DNA from: Purshia tridentata
Taxonomy: Eukaryota > Streptophyta > Magnoliopsida > Rosales > Rosaceae
NCBI GenBank assembly: GCA_003254885.1
Contig: QANT01006002.1
Location: forward strand, 1 to 64,000
Direction: 5' to 3'
DNA length: 64,000 bases
Of this stretch, positions 1 to 10,160 are shown in pieces; position 1 is the stretch's first letter, and each line of letters starts with the position of its first letter. The position numbers and the translations under genes are program-made. The notes beneath the pieces were generated by a model that did not search any database, was not told where the DNA came from, and worked only from the letters and a program-made list of their open reading frames with translations.

Positions 1-720
1 CATTCAAAATTTCCGTATTTTAATAGTAATTTCCGTATTTTAATAGTAATTTCTGTCATTTCCGTTTAATTTCTGTCGAAATTTAAAATTTCTCGAAATT
101 TCCGTCGAAATTTCCATCGAAAATTTCCACAGAACCGAAATTTAACTCCTTGATAATATCTAAATAATAACATAAAAATTATTTAGCAATTACACAAAAT
201 AAAAATCATCCCTCAAATTAATTCAATAGTTACACAACACGAATTTCAAAAATTAAGACAAGCCTCAAACATAACAAGTTTCTACTTTCTAGTATTTCTA
301 AATTATATACTATATATATTTATAATTTTTATAATAAATTTCATTATCAAACTAATTTAAAATACTCTAAACTTAAACTATATAGTAACATAAATAGTTT
401 ATAAACTATATGATATTATAAACTATAATAGGAGTTTTGATTTACTCTATAATAGGAATTAAACATATACAAACATATATATACTATATACAAATTTAAT
501 ATATATAATTTGCATAAATATATATAATTTGCGGATCGAATTCGATATATCCGTAGTTTTCAATATTGATATCCGTATCCAATTCATAAATTGCGGATCG
601 GATTGGATCGATATCTACAAATACAAAATTACGAATTGGATCGATACAATATCCACAAATTGCGGATCGGATCGGATCGAATCGGTAAGCGAATTTTCGG
701 TATATTTGTCCACCCCTAAA
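1..720. repeat. AT-rich transposon-like edge with iterated GATCGG-type motifs
   Basis: No gene is visible here. The first 130 bases repeat variants of aatttccgt(c), including two direct copies of tttccgtattttaatagtaa. Positions 530-690 carry several copies of a gcggatcggatcgga-type motif mixed with ggatcgatat. The block ends near 705-717 in the sequence ttgtccacccct, which is the complement of the aggggtggacaa-type ends often seen on plant hAT-like elements. I infer the right part of a degraded hAT-like or other DNA transposon. The left end lies outside the window, so neither terminal repeats nor target duplication can be tested. Confidence 0.4.
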
Positions 721-760
721 AAAGAGTATGAAACCCAATCAATAAAAAGAAGAAAACTCA

Positions 761-831
761 TGCGCATCCAGGGAATCGAACCCTGGTCAGTACCGTGGGA
801 GGGTACTATGATACCACTACACCAGATGCGC
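761..831 (-). tRNA. tRNA-Gly (anticodon CCC)
   Basis: Read on the minus strand the 71-nt sequence folds as a tRNA. The 7-bp acceptor stem pairs GCGCATC with GATGCGC and is followed by discriminator A. The A box is TGGTGTAGTGG and the T arm carries GGTTCGATTCC (B box). The anticodon stem GTACC/GGTAC closes a 7-base loop, CTCCCAC, which gives anticodon CCC. There is no intron and no encoded CCA, as expected for a plant nuclear tRNA. The product decodes GGG glycine codons in cytosolic translation. It is transcribed by RNA polymerase III from internal promoters and runs opposite to the cyclase gene that follows. Confidence 0.95.
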
Positions 832-1208
832 TTATTGTTTGTAATCGGAAGGGTAACATTATATTTTCTAGTTATTATATAACAATTAACTTTTTCATTT
901 GTTTTTTATGAAAGACGATTACCAAAAGTGAGAATACAATTAATTTTCCATTTTCAAGTCTTCAAAACATGAAACGGGCCCTAAAAATTTTGCATCACAA
1001 TAGGAATTTTCCAATTTGTTCATATCATTTCTTGTCTTGTTTATGGAAGACTCTTTTGACTCTACCTTCACATTCCAAAATCCACGTAGAAAGAACACCG
1101 GCCATCTGTGGTTTCCACTTTCCAATTCATTGACATGTTTAATTGGCATAAAAAATTAAAAAGAGACTTCCTCGTCTCCACCGACCAGTCGCTTGACCAC
1201 AAAACACG

Positions 1209-1252
1209 CACGTGGTCAAATCATCTTCGACTCTTCATTTCCTCTATATAAA
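1209..1252 (+). promoter_or_regulatory. G-box, W-box and TATA box of the allene oxide cyclase gene
   Basis: A perfect G-box CACGTG lies at 1209-1214 and runs straight into GGTCAA, the complement of the W-box TTGACC. A further TTGACC occurs near 1192 and TTGACT near 1055. A TATA box, TATATAAA, is at 1245-1252, about 100 bases before the start codon. G-boxes are bound by bHLH factors such as MYC2 in jasmonate responses and W-boxes by WRKY factors. Use of these sites here is inference from position and sequence only. Confidence 0.6.
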
Positions 1253-1349
1253 CCGCCTTCCTCTTCTCTCACTTAACTCATCTCCAGACTCCACCTTCCT
1301 CTTTACCTAACATTCTTGCCAATACAAAGAGAAAAAAGACTCTTCTGCA

Positions 1350-2133
1350 ATGGCTTGCCCAAGCTCTTCTTCAAGACCCAGTTAGTATTTTCTTTTTTCT
1401 TTCACTTTTGTATAATCTTAGATATTTGATCACCCACTGATACTAGTTGTGCATGAAATTTGTGTCTCATCCTGTATTGAGTTTTTGATAAATGTTGTTG
1501 TTAATTTCTGCAGCAAAAGTTCAAGAACTGCACGTGTATGAGATCAATGAGCTAGATCGTGCAAGCCCTGCATACCTCAGTCTAAGCCAAAAACCTGTGC
1601 ATTCTCTTGGAGATCTCGTCCCCTTCACTAACAAAGTAACTCTTTTTTTTTTTTTAAACTTATTCTTTTGTTTTACGAAAAAGTCCAATAACATAATATT
1701 CTCTTATAATGTGTGATTGCATTTGCAGATATATACTGGGGACCTCCAGAAGCGATTGGGAATAACAGCAGGCATGTGCATTTTGGTTGAGAACAAGCCC
1801 GAGAAGAAAGGTGACCGATACGAGGCTATGTACAGCTTCTATTTCGGGGACTATGGTCACATTTCGGTGCAGGGACCCTACTTGACTTACGAGGACACAT
1901 ATCTGGCTGTGACTGGTGGGTCTGGGATTTTTGAAGGGGTGTACGGGCAAGTGAAGCTGCACCAGATTGTGTTCCCTTTCAAGATCTTGTACACTTTTTA
2001 TTTGAAGGGGATTGAGGACTTGCCTGAAGAGCTTTCGAATGTGAAGCTTGTGGACCCAAGCCCAGCTGTTCAGCCCAGCCCAGCTGCTAAGGCTTGTGAG
2101 CCCCAAGCCACTGTCTCTAACTTCACCAACTAG
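1350..2133 (+). CDS. AOC: Allene oxide cyclase without an obvious transit peptide
   Basis: The enzyme cyclises unstable 12,13-epoxy-octadecatrienoic acid to OPDA, the jasmonate precursor. Exons are 1350-1380, 1514-1635 and 1729-2133, giving 185 aa with GT-AG introns in frame. The allene oxide cyclase barrel fills nearly the whole protein. By a constant offset of three from the Arabidopsis AOC2 structure numbering as I recall it, all active-site residues are present: Glu20, Asn22, Ser28, Pro29, Phe48, Asn50, Cys68 and Tyr102. The usual AOC tail ([16 protein letters not shown]) is also kept. Plant AOCs are normally about 250 aa with a plastid transit peptide of 70 or more residues. Here only [11 protein letters not shown] precedes the barrel. 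The first exon is short, the ATG lies about 100 bases after the TATA box, and I see no longer upstream reading frame. Cytosolic location is possible but unproven. Confidence 0.93.
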
Positions 2134-3596
2134 TTTAATAATGGTGGCCACAAAAATAAATAAATAAATAAATAAAATGGTGGTGGTGATGAGAACACTT
2201 GAGAGTTGAGAGTGACATTGCATTGTTGTCTTTAGATTTTGTGGGTTCTAGTTCCTTAGATTGATGTACGTTCATGTTTGTTGGTTTTCAAGGCAATGTA
2301 ATGGTCAAGTTTACACAATGCTAGCTATTCATGAGTTTGAGTAACATAATTTGCTTAACTTCGACAGGCAATCTCAATGTTGTTGGTGGCTAACCATTTA
2401 GTTAGAATTGATAATCTAGAAATATCATCGTGCTAGTTAATAACAAAGAATTATCGTATTGAAAGTCCATGTACTAACGGATCGTCGGATGCCCTCCCCC
2501 ATCTCAAAGTAAACTCCAAAACAACAAAAGTTCCATTTTATATGCAAAGAAAATGTCCATTACGTACGGGAATACAAATTAGAGAACAAAAAAATTATTA
2601 TGTTCGGTATGCACTCTCGAAGAGGTGGTGCGTTCACTGTGATAATGTTTTTTTTTTTGGTAAATTGTCTTTATGAGATTTATGTCAATAAAGAGAAATT
2701 GAGAATTATTTGTTAAAATATAAAACAATTATTTGTCTACATCTGTTCCCTTCAAAAGTAGGGGTGGTCGAAATGTAGAGATGTCAGTATATCGACAACT
2801 ATTGAAATCGAGATGTCGATATATCGACGTTCAACGATGGGGTAGCGGATCCAATCTTCCCATTTGGATCCTCTTTAGTTAGTAGTCGATAAGACCATGT
2901 CGGTTCGGTTACTGACACCAACCCAACCATATTTAGAAGTGATTGGGAAGGCATATATGAGTAAAGAGAGAATAGAGAAAGAAGATGAGGGGTGCAAGTT
3001 AGATTATGTCAATTGCCAGCAATAAATTCACAATTTAAAGATTAAATTATGACATGTAAAGTTTAAGTACTAAATTAAAGGGTCCGATTAATATAAAGAA
3101 AAAATAATACATAGAAAAGTCCTTAAATTTTGAGAGTACTACCAAATTCAATATCAATTAAAAAATACCAAATTATATATATAAAAAATTTGAGGACCAA
3201 CAAAATTAGGTTGATAGATTTATTTTTTCCCAAAATAAAAAAGGATAAATATCCCTAAACATAAGTAGTATTAGCACGTGGCTTACAACATGAACACAAA
3301 AATATGTTTAATAATCCAGGATTAGGATTAGACCAAATTTTAGACCTTCATTAAAACCTTTAATAATCATTATTGGATCTGTAAAGTCTTCACCCCAACT
3401 CAGACGACCCAAACCCAAACCCAAAGAAGAAAACAATGCTCCTCTTGTTTCTCGTCTCCTCCACTAAAGTCTAATGCCCTCCTATCTTCTAACACCAGTA
3501 CAACACAACTAACTAACCACGTTGAAAATCAAACCAAATCAAATCTCTCAGGCAGTTGTTGGCCCTGTTGTTGGGTCATCTTCACTCTTGTTTCTA
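2134..3596. other. Intergenic region after the cyclase gene
   Basis: This stretch holds the cyclase 3'UTR (an AATAAATAAATAAATAAA run at about 2156-2175) and then AT-rich DNA with no convincing gene. Around 2760-2850 is a transposon-like patch that begins aggggtggtcgaaat and contains the perfect 14-base palindrome gtcgatatatcgac. The last 150 bases before 3597 are C-rich and pyrimidine-rich and probably include the promoter and 5'UTR of the next gene. Confidence 0.5.
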
Positions 3597-6500
3597 ATGG
3601 TTGTTGTCCAAGCTTCAAAGCTCAACCTCCCCAACCCCTCCTCCTTCTCTTCCCCTCACATAACCTCTCTCCTCTTTGAACCCCATTCTCTCTCTCTAGC
3701 CCTCATGCACTCTGACTCCTCTTTCTCTCTCTACCCCTCTGTCTCCCCTCTATCTGTCTCCTCTCTCCCTCCTCCTCAAACCTTAATCACCCCTCCCTCT
3801 TCTTCATCCACATTCCTCCTCCTCCAAAACCCTAGCCCTAACCCCAATACCCACGTCTGCTTCATTGTCTCGGGTCCTTATAGGGGCGGGTCCCAGGTCC
3901 TGCTCAGGTTCTATATTTTGCAGAAACAGAAGCAATTTGTGAGAGCCCAAGTTGTTTGCACCCAGAAAGGACTTCAATTTGATCAGAAATTGGGGGTTTT
4001 GGTTGATGTTAATCACGGGGTTTCGGTTAAGCTTGCCGGGTCGGTCAATTTCTTCGCTATGTACTCGGTTTCGAGCTCCAAGGTATGGGTTTTCGCGGTG
4101 AAAGCGGTTGGTGATGGCGATAACGATGATGGGGTGGGTGTGAAATTGATGAGGTGTGCTGTGGTTGAGTGTTGCAAGCTTGTGTGGTCGATTAGCATTT
4201 CGTTTGGGTTCTTGATCTTGGGAGAGGATAATGGAGTTAGGGTTTTCAATTTGAGGCAGCTTGTGAAAGGGCGGGTTCGAAAGTCTAAACCTTTGAATTC
4301 GAGTTTGAAACCTGAGGGTCGAACTCTGTGCTTGCCTAATGGGGTGATTGGTGATGATATGCAAAGTGATTTAGGGGATCATGGAAATAAGCATGGAGGT
4401 GGGAAATCCGATGGCATTGAAGCAACTCCGGAGATAACTTGCAATGACTACTTGTGCGGGAAAAACGATAGGAATTATGTTTCTGGTAAGTATACAAGTA
4501 ATGCGATTTTCTTTCAAATTTTGTTAATCCTTTTTTCATGCAAAAAATTGCGATGCAGACGTTCGTTACATTAGGTGATAAGTCAAAATTCATCACATAT
4601 TGTTGAGGTAGTACTTGATAGAGTTGAATACTGGAAGTCTGAAACTTTATGATCAAACCTTTTGCAAAGTGAATGGGTTCTCTATTGTACACGAATCTAC
4701 TAAGTAATAGAGAACTTAAGCGAAATCCCATGGTGTTTTGATAAACAATCAGGGTAGGATTGGTTTGGAAGGTTCAAGGAGTTGATATAAGATTTATGGT
4801 TTGCATATGATGGAAAAGGCTAAACTTTGATGGCTGGAAGGTTGCTGATATCCATATTCGTGTGCCAGGAATATATGAGCAGCAGCTTATTCTAACTGTC
4901 AAACGTCTGTTGTTAACTTAAGATCTGTTCAGAAATTCTCTAATAAAATGTCAATATATTGATTTTGGGGTGTTCTTGCTACTATTAAAGTTCCATGATC
5001 ACTACTTGTGTCTTTAACCGATATAATATGCTTGTGGATCACCATATCCATTCTTGTACCTTATTGGTCCCATCCCATCATATGGTGCAATATTAGTTAC
5101 CTGACTTTAGCTGAGCCTGTTTCTTACAGACACGCTACATGTAACAGATTTATATATTTATCTGTAATTTGCACTGACACATTGTTTTTTAGGTATTTCC
5201 TTTTGACCAGGACATGGGTGCTACTCATTTAAGCAAGGTGCTATCCTTTGGTTAAAATCATAAGGATGCCTCTAGATGGTAAATCACTGATTAGAAAACT
5301 AATTTTAGTTAGGGACTGTCTTGTATTTCTTATCATCCAATCGAAATCTCACAGACAATTGCTGACCTTTCCCCCCTAAAAAATTCTCTACATTTGTTGC
5401 AGAGATAGAGAGTTATTTAGTATGCTCACCATATAATTACATATGCCTATTTTAGATCAGAGTTGCTTCCATTAAATCTTGGTTTTAGAGTCATGAACTT
5501 TTATTGCAATTGGTTGATTGGCTAGTGCCACTAACGGTGCGTTTCAACCTTGCAGTCAAGCAGAGGTCTGTTAAATTGAAACAAGACTCTTATGAAGAGG
5601 GAGTGTGCTTTGTGGAATTCAAGAGCAAGGAGCTTGAAGCCTCAACGTCAAAAAGGATGATAACAGCAAAGGCAATTTCCATTGAGGCACTGTCCCCCAA
5701 CAAATTTTTAATCTTGGACTCAGCCGGAGGATTACACCTTTTGCACCTATCCAGCCCTGTAATTGGATCAGATATAACTTCTTACATGCAGCAGTTGCCT
5801 CACATTATGAAAGTGCAAAGGCTGGCTGCTCTTCCTGATATAGCTACAAGTATGCTTCTCATATCCCATTAATTTTGATTATTTTGTACAGACTTACATG
5901 TTGGAACACCGAGGTCTTTTGGGTTTCTGATTGAGGTATGACATGTGATCAGGGATTAATAGAACTTTATGGGCGAAACACCTAATGTTATGGTAGCCTA
6001 TCTAAATTGTAGATATATGCCTCTTGACCTTAGCTTCAACCATGAGGTTACATCTCACTATATCACTGCTCTCTGCAACTTAAAAAAACTTGCCATCATT
6101 TTGCAGGAACCCAATCTGTTTGGGTATCAGGTGGATCCAATTCTGTGCATGTGATGGTGCCATCCAACATGGATACTGCAGTTGGAGAAAATGATAGAAA
6201 TGAGAGTGAGGAAAAGCTGATGCATATCTCAGGTTTTAATGGTCCCATAATTTGCTAGTTAAATTTAAATGCCATATATTTCTTCCTAACACTTCTGAGA
6301 AACCTACACATTTGCTCAATTATACTATGGGATGGAGTATTTGTGCAATTTTATCCTCATCAGTGGAGTTCTATGGTGGTGCAAACTTGTTCATCAAGCA
6401 TTAGAACCCAATTATTCCTTAATAAATAGGGTCATTTGCTTTTTTTTCCTTCTTCTTTAAATTTAAATTTATTTGGGGTCATATGCCCCTTCCTGGTTTT

Positions 6501-6842
6501 AATTTCCATTTTTTTGTTTGGCCAAGAGATTTTAATTTCCTCTTTAGATTCCAGTATTATGCACTTATTTCTGTTTTCTGTGCTAGTTGTTCTTGCAATT
6601 TTTGCTAGCGAAAAGATTCAAGATCTTATTCCTTTGGCTGCAAATGCTATTTTGATTCTTGGACAAGGTAACAAGTGGTTCTTTTCATTGCTTAATTGGA
6701 TATCATAATTGTTTTCATTATGTAAGTATCACTTGGAGTATAAATTTTTGTTATCTCTTCTCTCTCATCTTCTTTTCTTTTATTTTCTATTATGGTTTAT
6801 CCCTCTTAAGCAGGAAGTTTATACACATATGTGATTTCTTGA
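3597..6842 (+). CDS. Uncharacterised plant protein, possible beta-propeller (WD40-like)
   Basis: Five exons join in frame: 3597-4485, 5556-5849, 6107-6232, 6587-6667 and 6814-6842, giving 472 aa. The first exon encodes two thirds of the protein. It starts MVVVQASKLNLPNP, followed by a Ser/Pro/Leu-rich stretch and then segments such as VWVFAVKAV, FGFLILGEDNGVRVFNLRQLV, FLILDSAGGLHLLHL and TQSVWVSGGSNSVHVMV. These look like beta-propeller strands (ILGEDNGVRVFNL resembles a WD40 blade). The last exons read IQDLIPLAANAILILGQGS and end LYTYVIS. I do not recognise a named family, and function is unknown. The reading frame is open upstream to a TTG at 3522, but the first ATG is 3597. Introns 1 to 4 have GT-AG ends and constant phase 1, which supports the model. 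The small last exons are the least certain part. Confidence 0.75.
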
Positions 6843-9800
6843 AGTTGCATTGCTATAACCACTTCTTGTATTGGTGAGCAGCTTGTCTCAAATTTATGCC
6901 CCACAGTATATTTTTTCTTTGGCTGTGGTCTAAAGCTTTTTTTTGTAGAACTTCTATATTCCAGGCCATATGAAGTGAGCTCGGCCAATTTGATTGAGGT
7001 TCTGGAGTAATGCTCTACTTGAACAGTGAGTGTTGGAACTATAAGCTGTCATACATGGTCTGTATTTTAGTATGGAGTCTAACTCTTATTAATTTCTTAG
7101 GTGCCCTTCTTGTGTTCTTTGATTACCATGGTCCCATACTGTCATTGTGTTACTGAAGTCAGGAGCTGCAGTTTCCTCATTAACCTAGAAGTTGCCAAGA
7201 CTTTGAGAATGCTGAGCTCTTGAAGGTATGCATGGTCATGGAAGTTTTTCGGTATTTGAAACAATCAAAGAAGGTTGTGGACTGGTCCTGTTATAAATTT
7301 GATATTGATTGCTTAATGTTTCCCACCACTGGGTGGTTTGCATCATACTGTGAGATCATTCCATCTTATATAATCTTCTTCCTCCATTTTAGGTAACAAG
7401 GATTCGGGACCAGTTGGGTGATGCCATTGCTTTCCAGATTCCAAAGGTTGATTCTTTCAGCAACTCAAAGCCACTTCTGTTGTTCAACCCGACTCCATGA
7501 GCTAGAACTTTGTCTTATGGGAATGTATTGGCTATTGGTCAGGGGCGAGCGTAGAATGACTAAGACGGGCGATGCTCCCTTCAAAGTTTTGAGAACAAAA
7601 ATCAATATAAGTTAATGTGTTGAGCTTATGTGTCCCTTCTAAAAACTTTTTTCTTTTCTTCTAATTTCATTCTTCTCATAAACATTACAGAGATAACATT
7701 AAACTCAAACTTCATAATATCATTTAGTTGATTTTTATGGTTATGCCTAAATACGAGTTTATTTTTCTTTTGTGTTTAAGCGATTCATATTGCTTTTTAT
7801 TTTTTTCGTTGCTGATAGTGGGTTTATTTGAATTCAATTATTTTGTATCTTGTTTTTTATTCAACTTCTTTTATGTATTTTTGTTTCTTACATTTATACC
7901 TGCAAAAATCTGCTGCCATTGGTGATTATTTTCTTTTATTTTAAGAACTAGATCTCTATGAAGCCCAATTTCTTAGTTTAAAATTCTCTTAAATATTAAT
8001 GTAATACAATTAGTCAATAAATATCCTTTAAGAAAAATGATGAAGTATCAGAAAATTAAAATATAAAATACACAAGAGTGATAATTAGTATTAGTAACGA
8101 TGATTAGTGCAACAAATTTGTAATGTTAATATCTTGGCTAAGAAAGGACAAGAATATCTCCTTAAAATGAAATTCACTTTAGAGATTAAATGAAGTGGAT
8201 GGGAGCCCACTGAAAATCCACAGAAGGCTGTCCCTGTACTGAAACCTACCTTGCATACACATCAGACAAAACTGACGACTGTGATGATGCCTGAGATGGC
8301 CAGTGGTGGGACCCTCTGATCCCATAAATTGAGGACCGCCACCCTTAATCATTTTGAAGGGGATGTTGACAAGCACGTGACATGCACATCGAAATGATAT
8401 GCAGTTTGCCCAACAACCACACACGTAGACATTCATTCTCACCTCCCTCCCCCATTTCATGCTATCCACTGGTTTTTTCTCCATCCGGCATTCCAGCCCA
8501 GACCGAAAGCAACCCAACATTGCCATCTATCTGCTTCATCAACTTGTTTACTTTTTTGAACCATATCCTTAACAAGTGAACATAATGTGTAAACATTCCG
8601 TCTTTCTCTTTCTTAGTACCCAAATTTTATGCACTCATACATGATGATTGGTGAGCTCAGATCAGAGGAGAGTAAAAATGGTTTCAATTTTTGAAATTCA
8701 AAAAAAGAAAAAACATTTCGAATCTTTGTGGGTTTCTAGCTGGAACAACATCTCTACACTGCTACAATGTTTAAATGGTCAAAACCATGTTGTTTTAAGT
8801 TTTAAGATTTAAGATTAAACTTATAAGATTTATATTATTAAAAGATTAGTTATATGTCCGGTGACTTATATTATCAAATTCAAATTACTCTAAGCCCTTA
8901 TCTTATCTCAAAATCTGATTCTTTGGCTAAAATAGATCATATAGTTGAAAGGTTCATTGATGGAGGCAAGTGCCTAACTTGGAGTTACTTCCATGAAGCC
9001 ATGTTACCCAGGGCTCACTTGATTATAAAAGATTCACTGCTCCTCTGTCAATTGGAATACATTTTCACAAATGGATCAAATCATATCTCTTCCTACTTCT
9101 TTCAAACAGTTTCCCACCTGGGGAAAGGTTGGTGCATGCATAAATCACATAAGCTACTCACATTCAAATGTTAAGTTTGGTTGGACTATTGGATAACAGA
9201 TTTCAATACGTCGTACTATTGCAAGTCCAATGTTAGTCTTTTCATGAGCAATACTACAACAACGTTGTGACCCACAATCCAGTGGTTATATAATCAATTT
9301 TAAGATTCTTCAGAGACCAATTATAATGTCAGTCCTGCAGACACCTATCAAATCTTACCCTGAAAAGTGAAATTTTTTTACAACTTTTGCTTGGAACTTG
9401 CCACACCATAGGATACACGCCTTCTTCACTGGTGGATCAAAAAATTCAACCATTTATGTTCTAAGGTTATAGTTTGTTGAGTCCATCCAGTCTAACCGTA
9501 TAAGATGGAAATGTCTACATTATATATCTGATTTATTTCTCCACTCTTTTTCACCAGTCGGATTAATTCAAAAAAACATAAAAGCTTTCAACCAAACATT
9601 TGGTAAAAACCCAAAAAAAAGCGGTTAAGAGCATTTACTCCATACTAAAGTCACCCCCTCCCCTTTTTTGTACCAAAAAAACCCAAGAAAAATATTGGAA
9701 AAGATGTCCCTTAGATTTACAGTAATTAAAAATCATACCATAAATCTCACTGGTGTGTAGAAATTACGAGGAGGTTAAAATATATTCCCCAAATCTTAAA

Positions 9801-10160
9801 ATTTTGTACTATAGCTTTTGTTTTTTGGATGGAGAAAACGAATGTATCCCCTTTATGTGTGAGTGCCAGTGTGTGCGTGTAATTGGCAGCGAAAGGCAAA
9901 GCAGTGTATGCATATTTCATGTACTGCCATGTTTAATTGATGCAAAAATAGCAACCCATCTTTAACTATATCTTGATGCATAAGGACAGTTTTTCAGATT
10001 TTAAAGTTGCTCTTACATGTTCTCCAGTTACCGATAATGAAAGTTAAACACCCAAGAAACAGTTCCAAATTGAGAAGCAAAAGAAGGAAAGGCTTTATAA
10101 GCTAGCAGAGCAGCCTTATTCAGTTCCCAACTATAATAGCTACTAGCTATAGCTCATTTC
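6843..10160. other. Gene-poor 3.3-kb interval
   Basis: I see no supported gene here. A short open stretch at 7394-7498 follows a tttag acceptor-like site and reads VTRIRDQLGDAIAFQIPK before a stop; it could be an unused or alternative exon of the preceding gene. From about 7540 the sequence aggggcgagcgtagaatgac resembles the start of a hAT-like transposon remnant, followed by T-rich DNA. Positions 8170-8580 are more GC-rich with short ORFs but no recognisable protein. The rest is AT-rich. Confidence 0.4.
10096..10100 (+). promoter_or_regulatory. Candidate TATA box of the five-exon orphan gene
   Basis: The motif TTTATAAG sits 60-65 bases before the first in-frame ATG at 10161, a usual spacing for a short plant 5'UTR. 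It is the only TATA-like sequence close to the start. Confidence 0.4.

Noticed and set aside
496-882. Two overlapping reading frames with repeated DPIRSAI-like peptides
   Set aside because: They are translations of the iterated GATCGG repeat on opposite strands, and one runs through the tRNA gene; neither starts in a credible context.
1660-2223. Long minus-strand reading frame opposite the cyclase
   Set aside because: It is the shadow of the cyclase third exon and intron; the + strand has family matches and splice sites.
3522-3596. Longer N-terminus of the propeller-like gene
   Set aside because: The extension begins with TTG, not ATG, and lies in the likely 5'UTR.
3804-4364. Minus-strand frame of 186 codons inside exon 1 of the propeller-like gene
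   Set aside because: Antisense shadow of a long coding exon with no independent start context or family match.
8854-9174. 106-codon reading frame in the gene-poor interval
   Set aside because: Composition follows the AT-rich surroundings, no recognisable domain, and no splice partner exons nearby.
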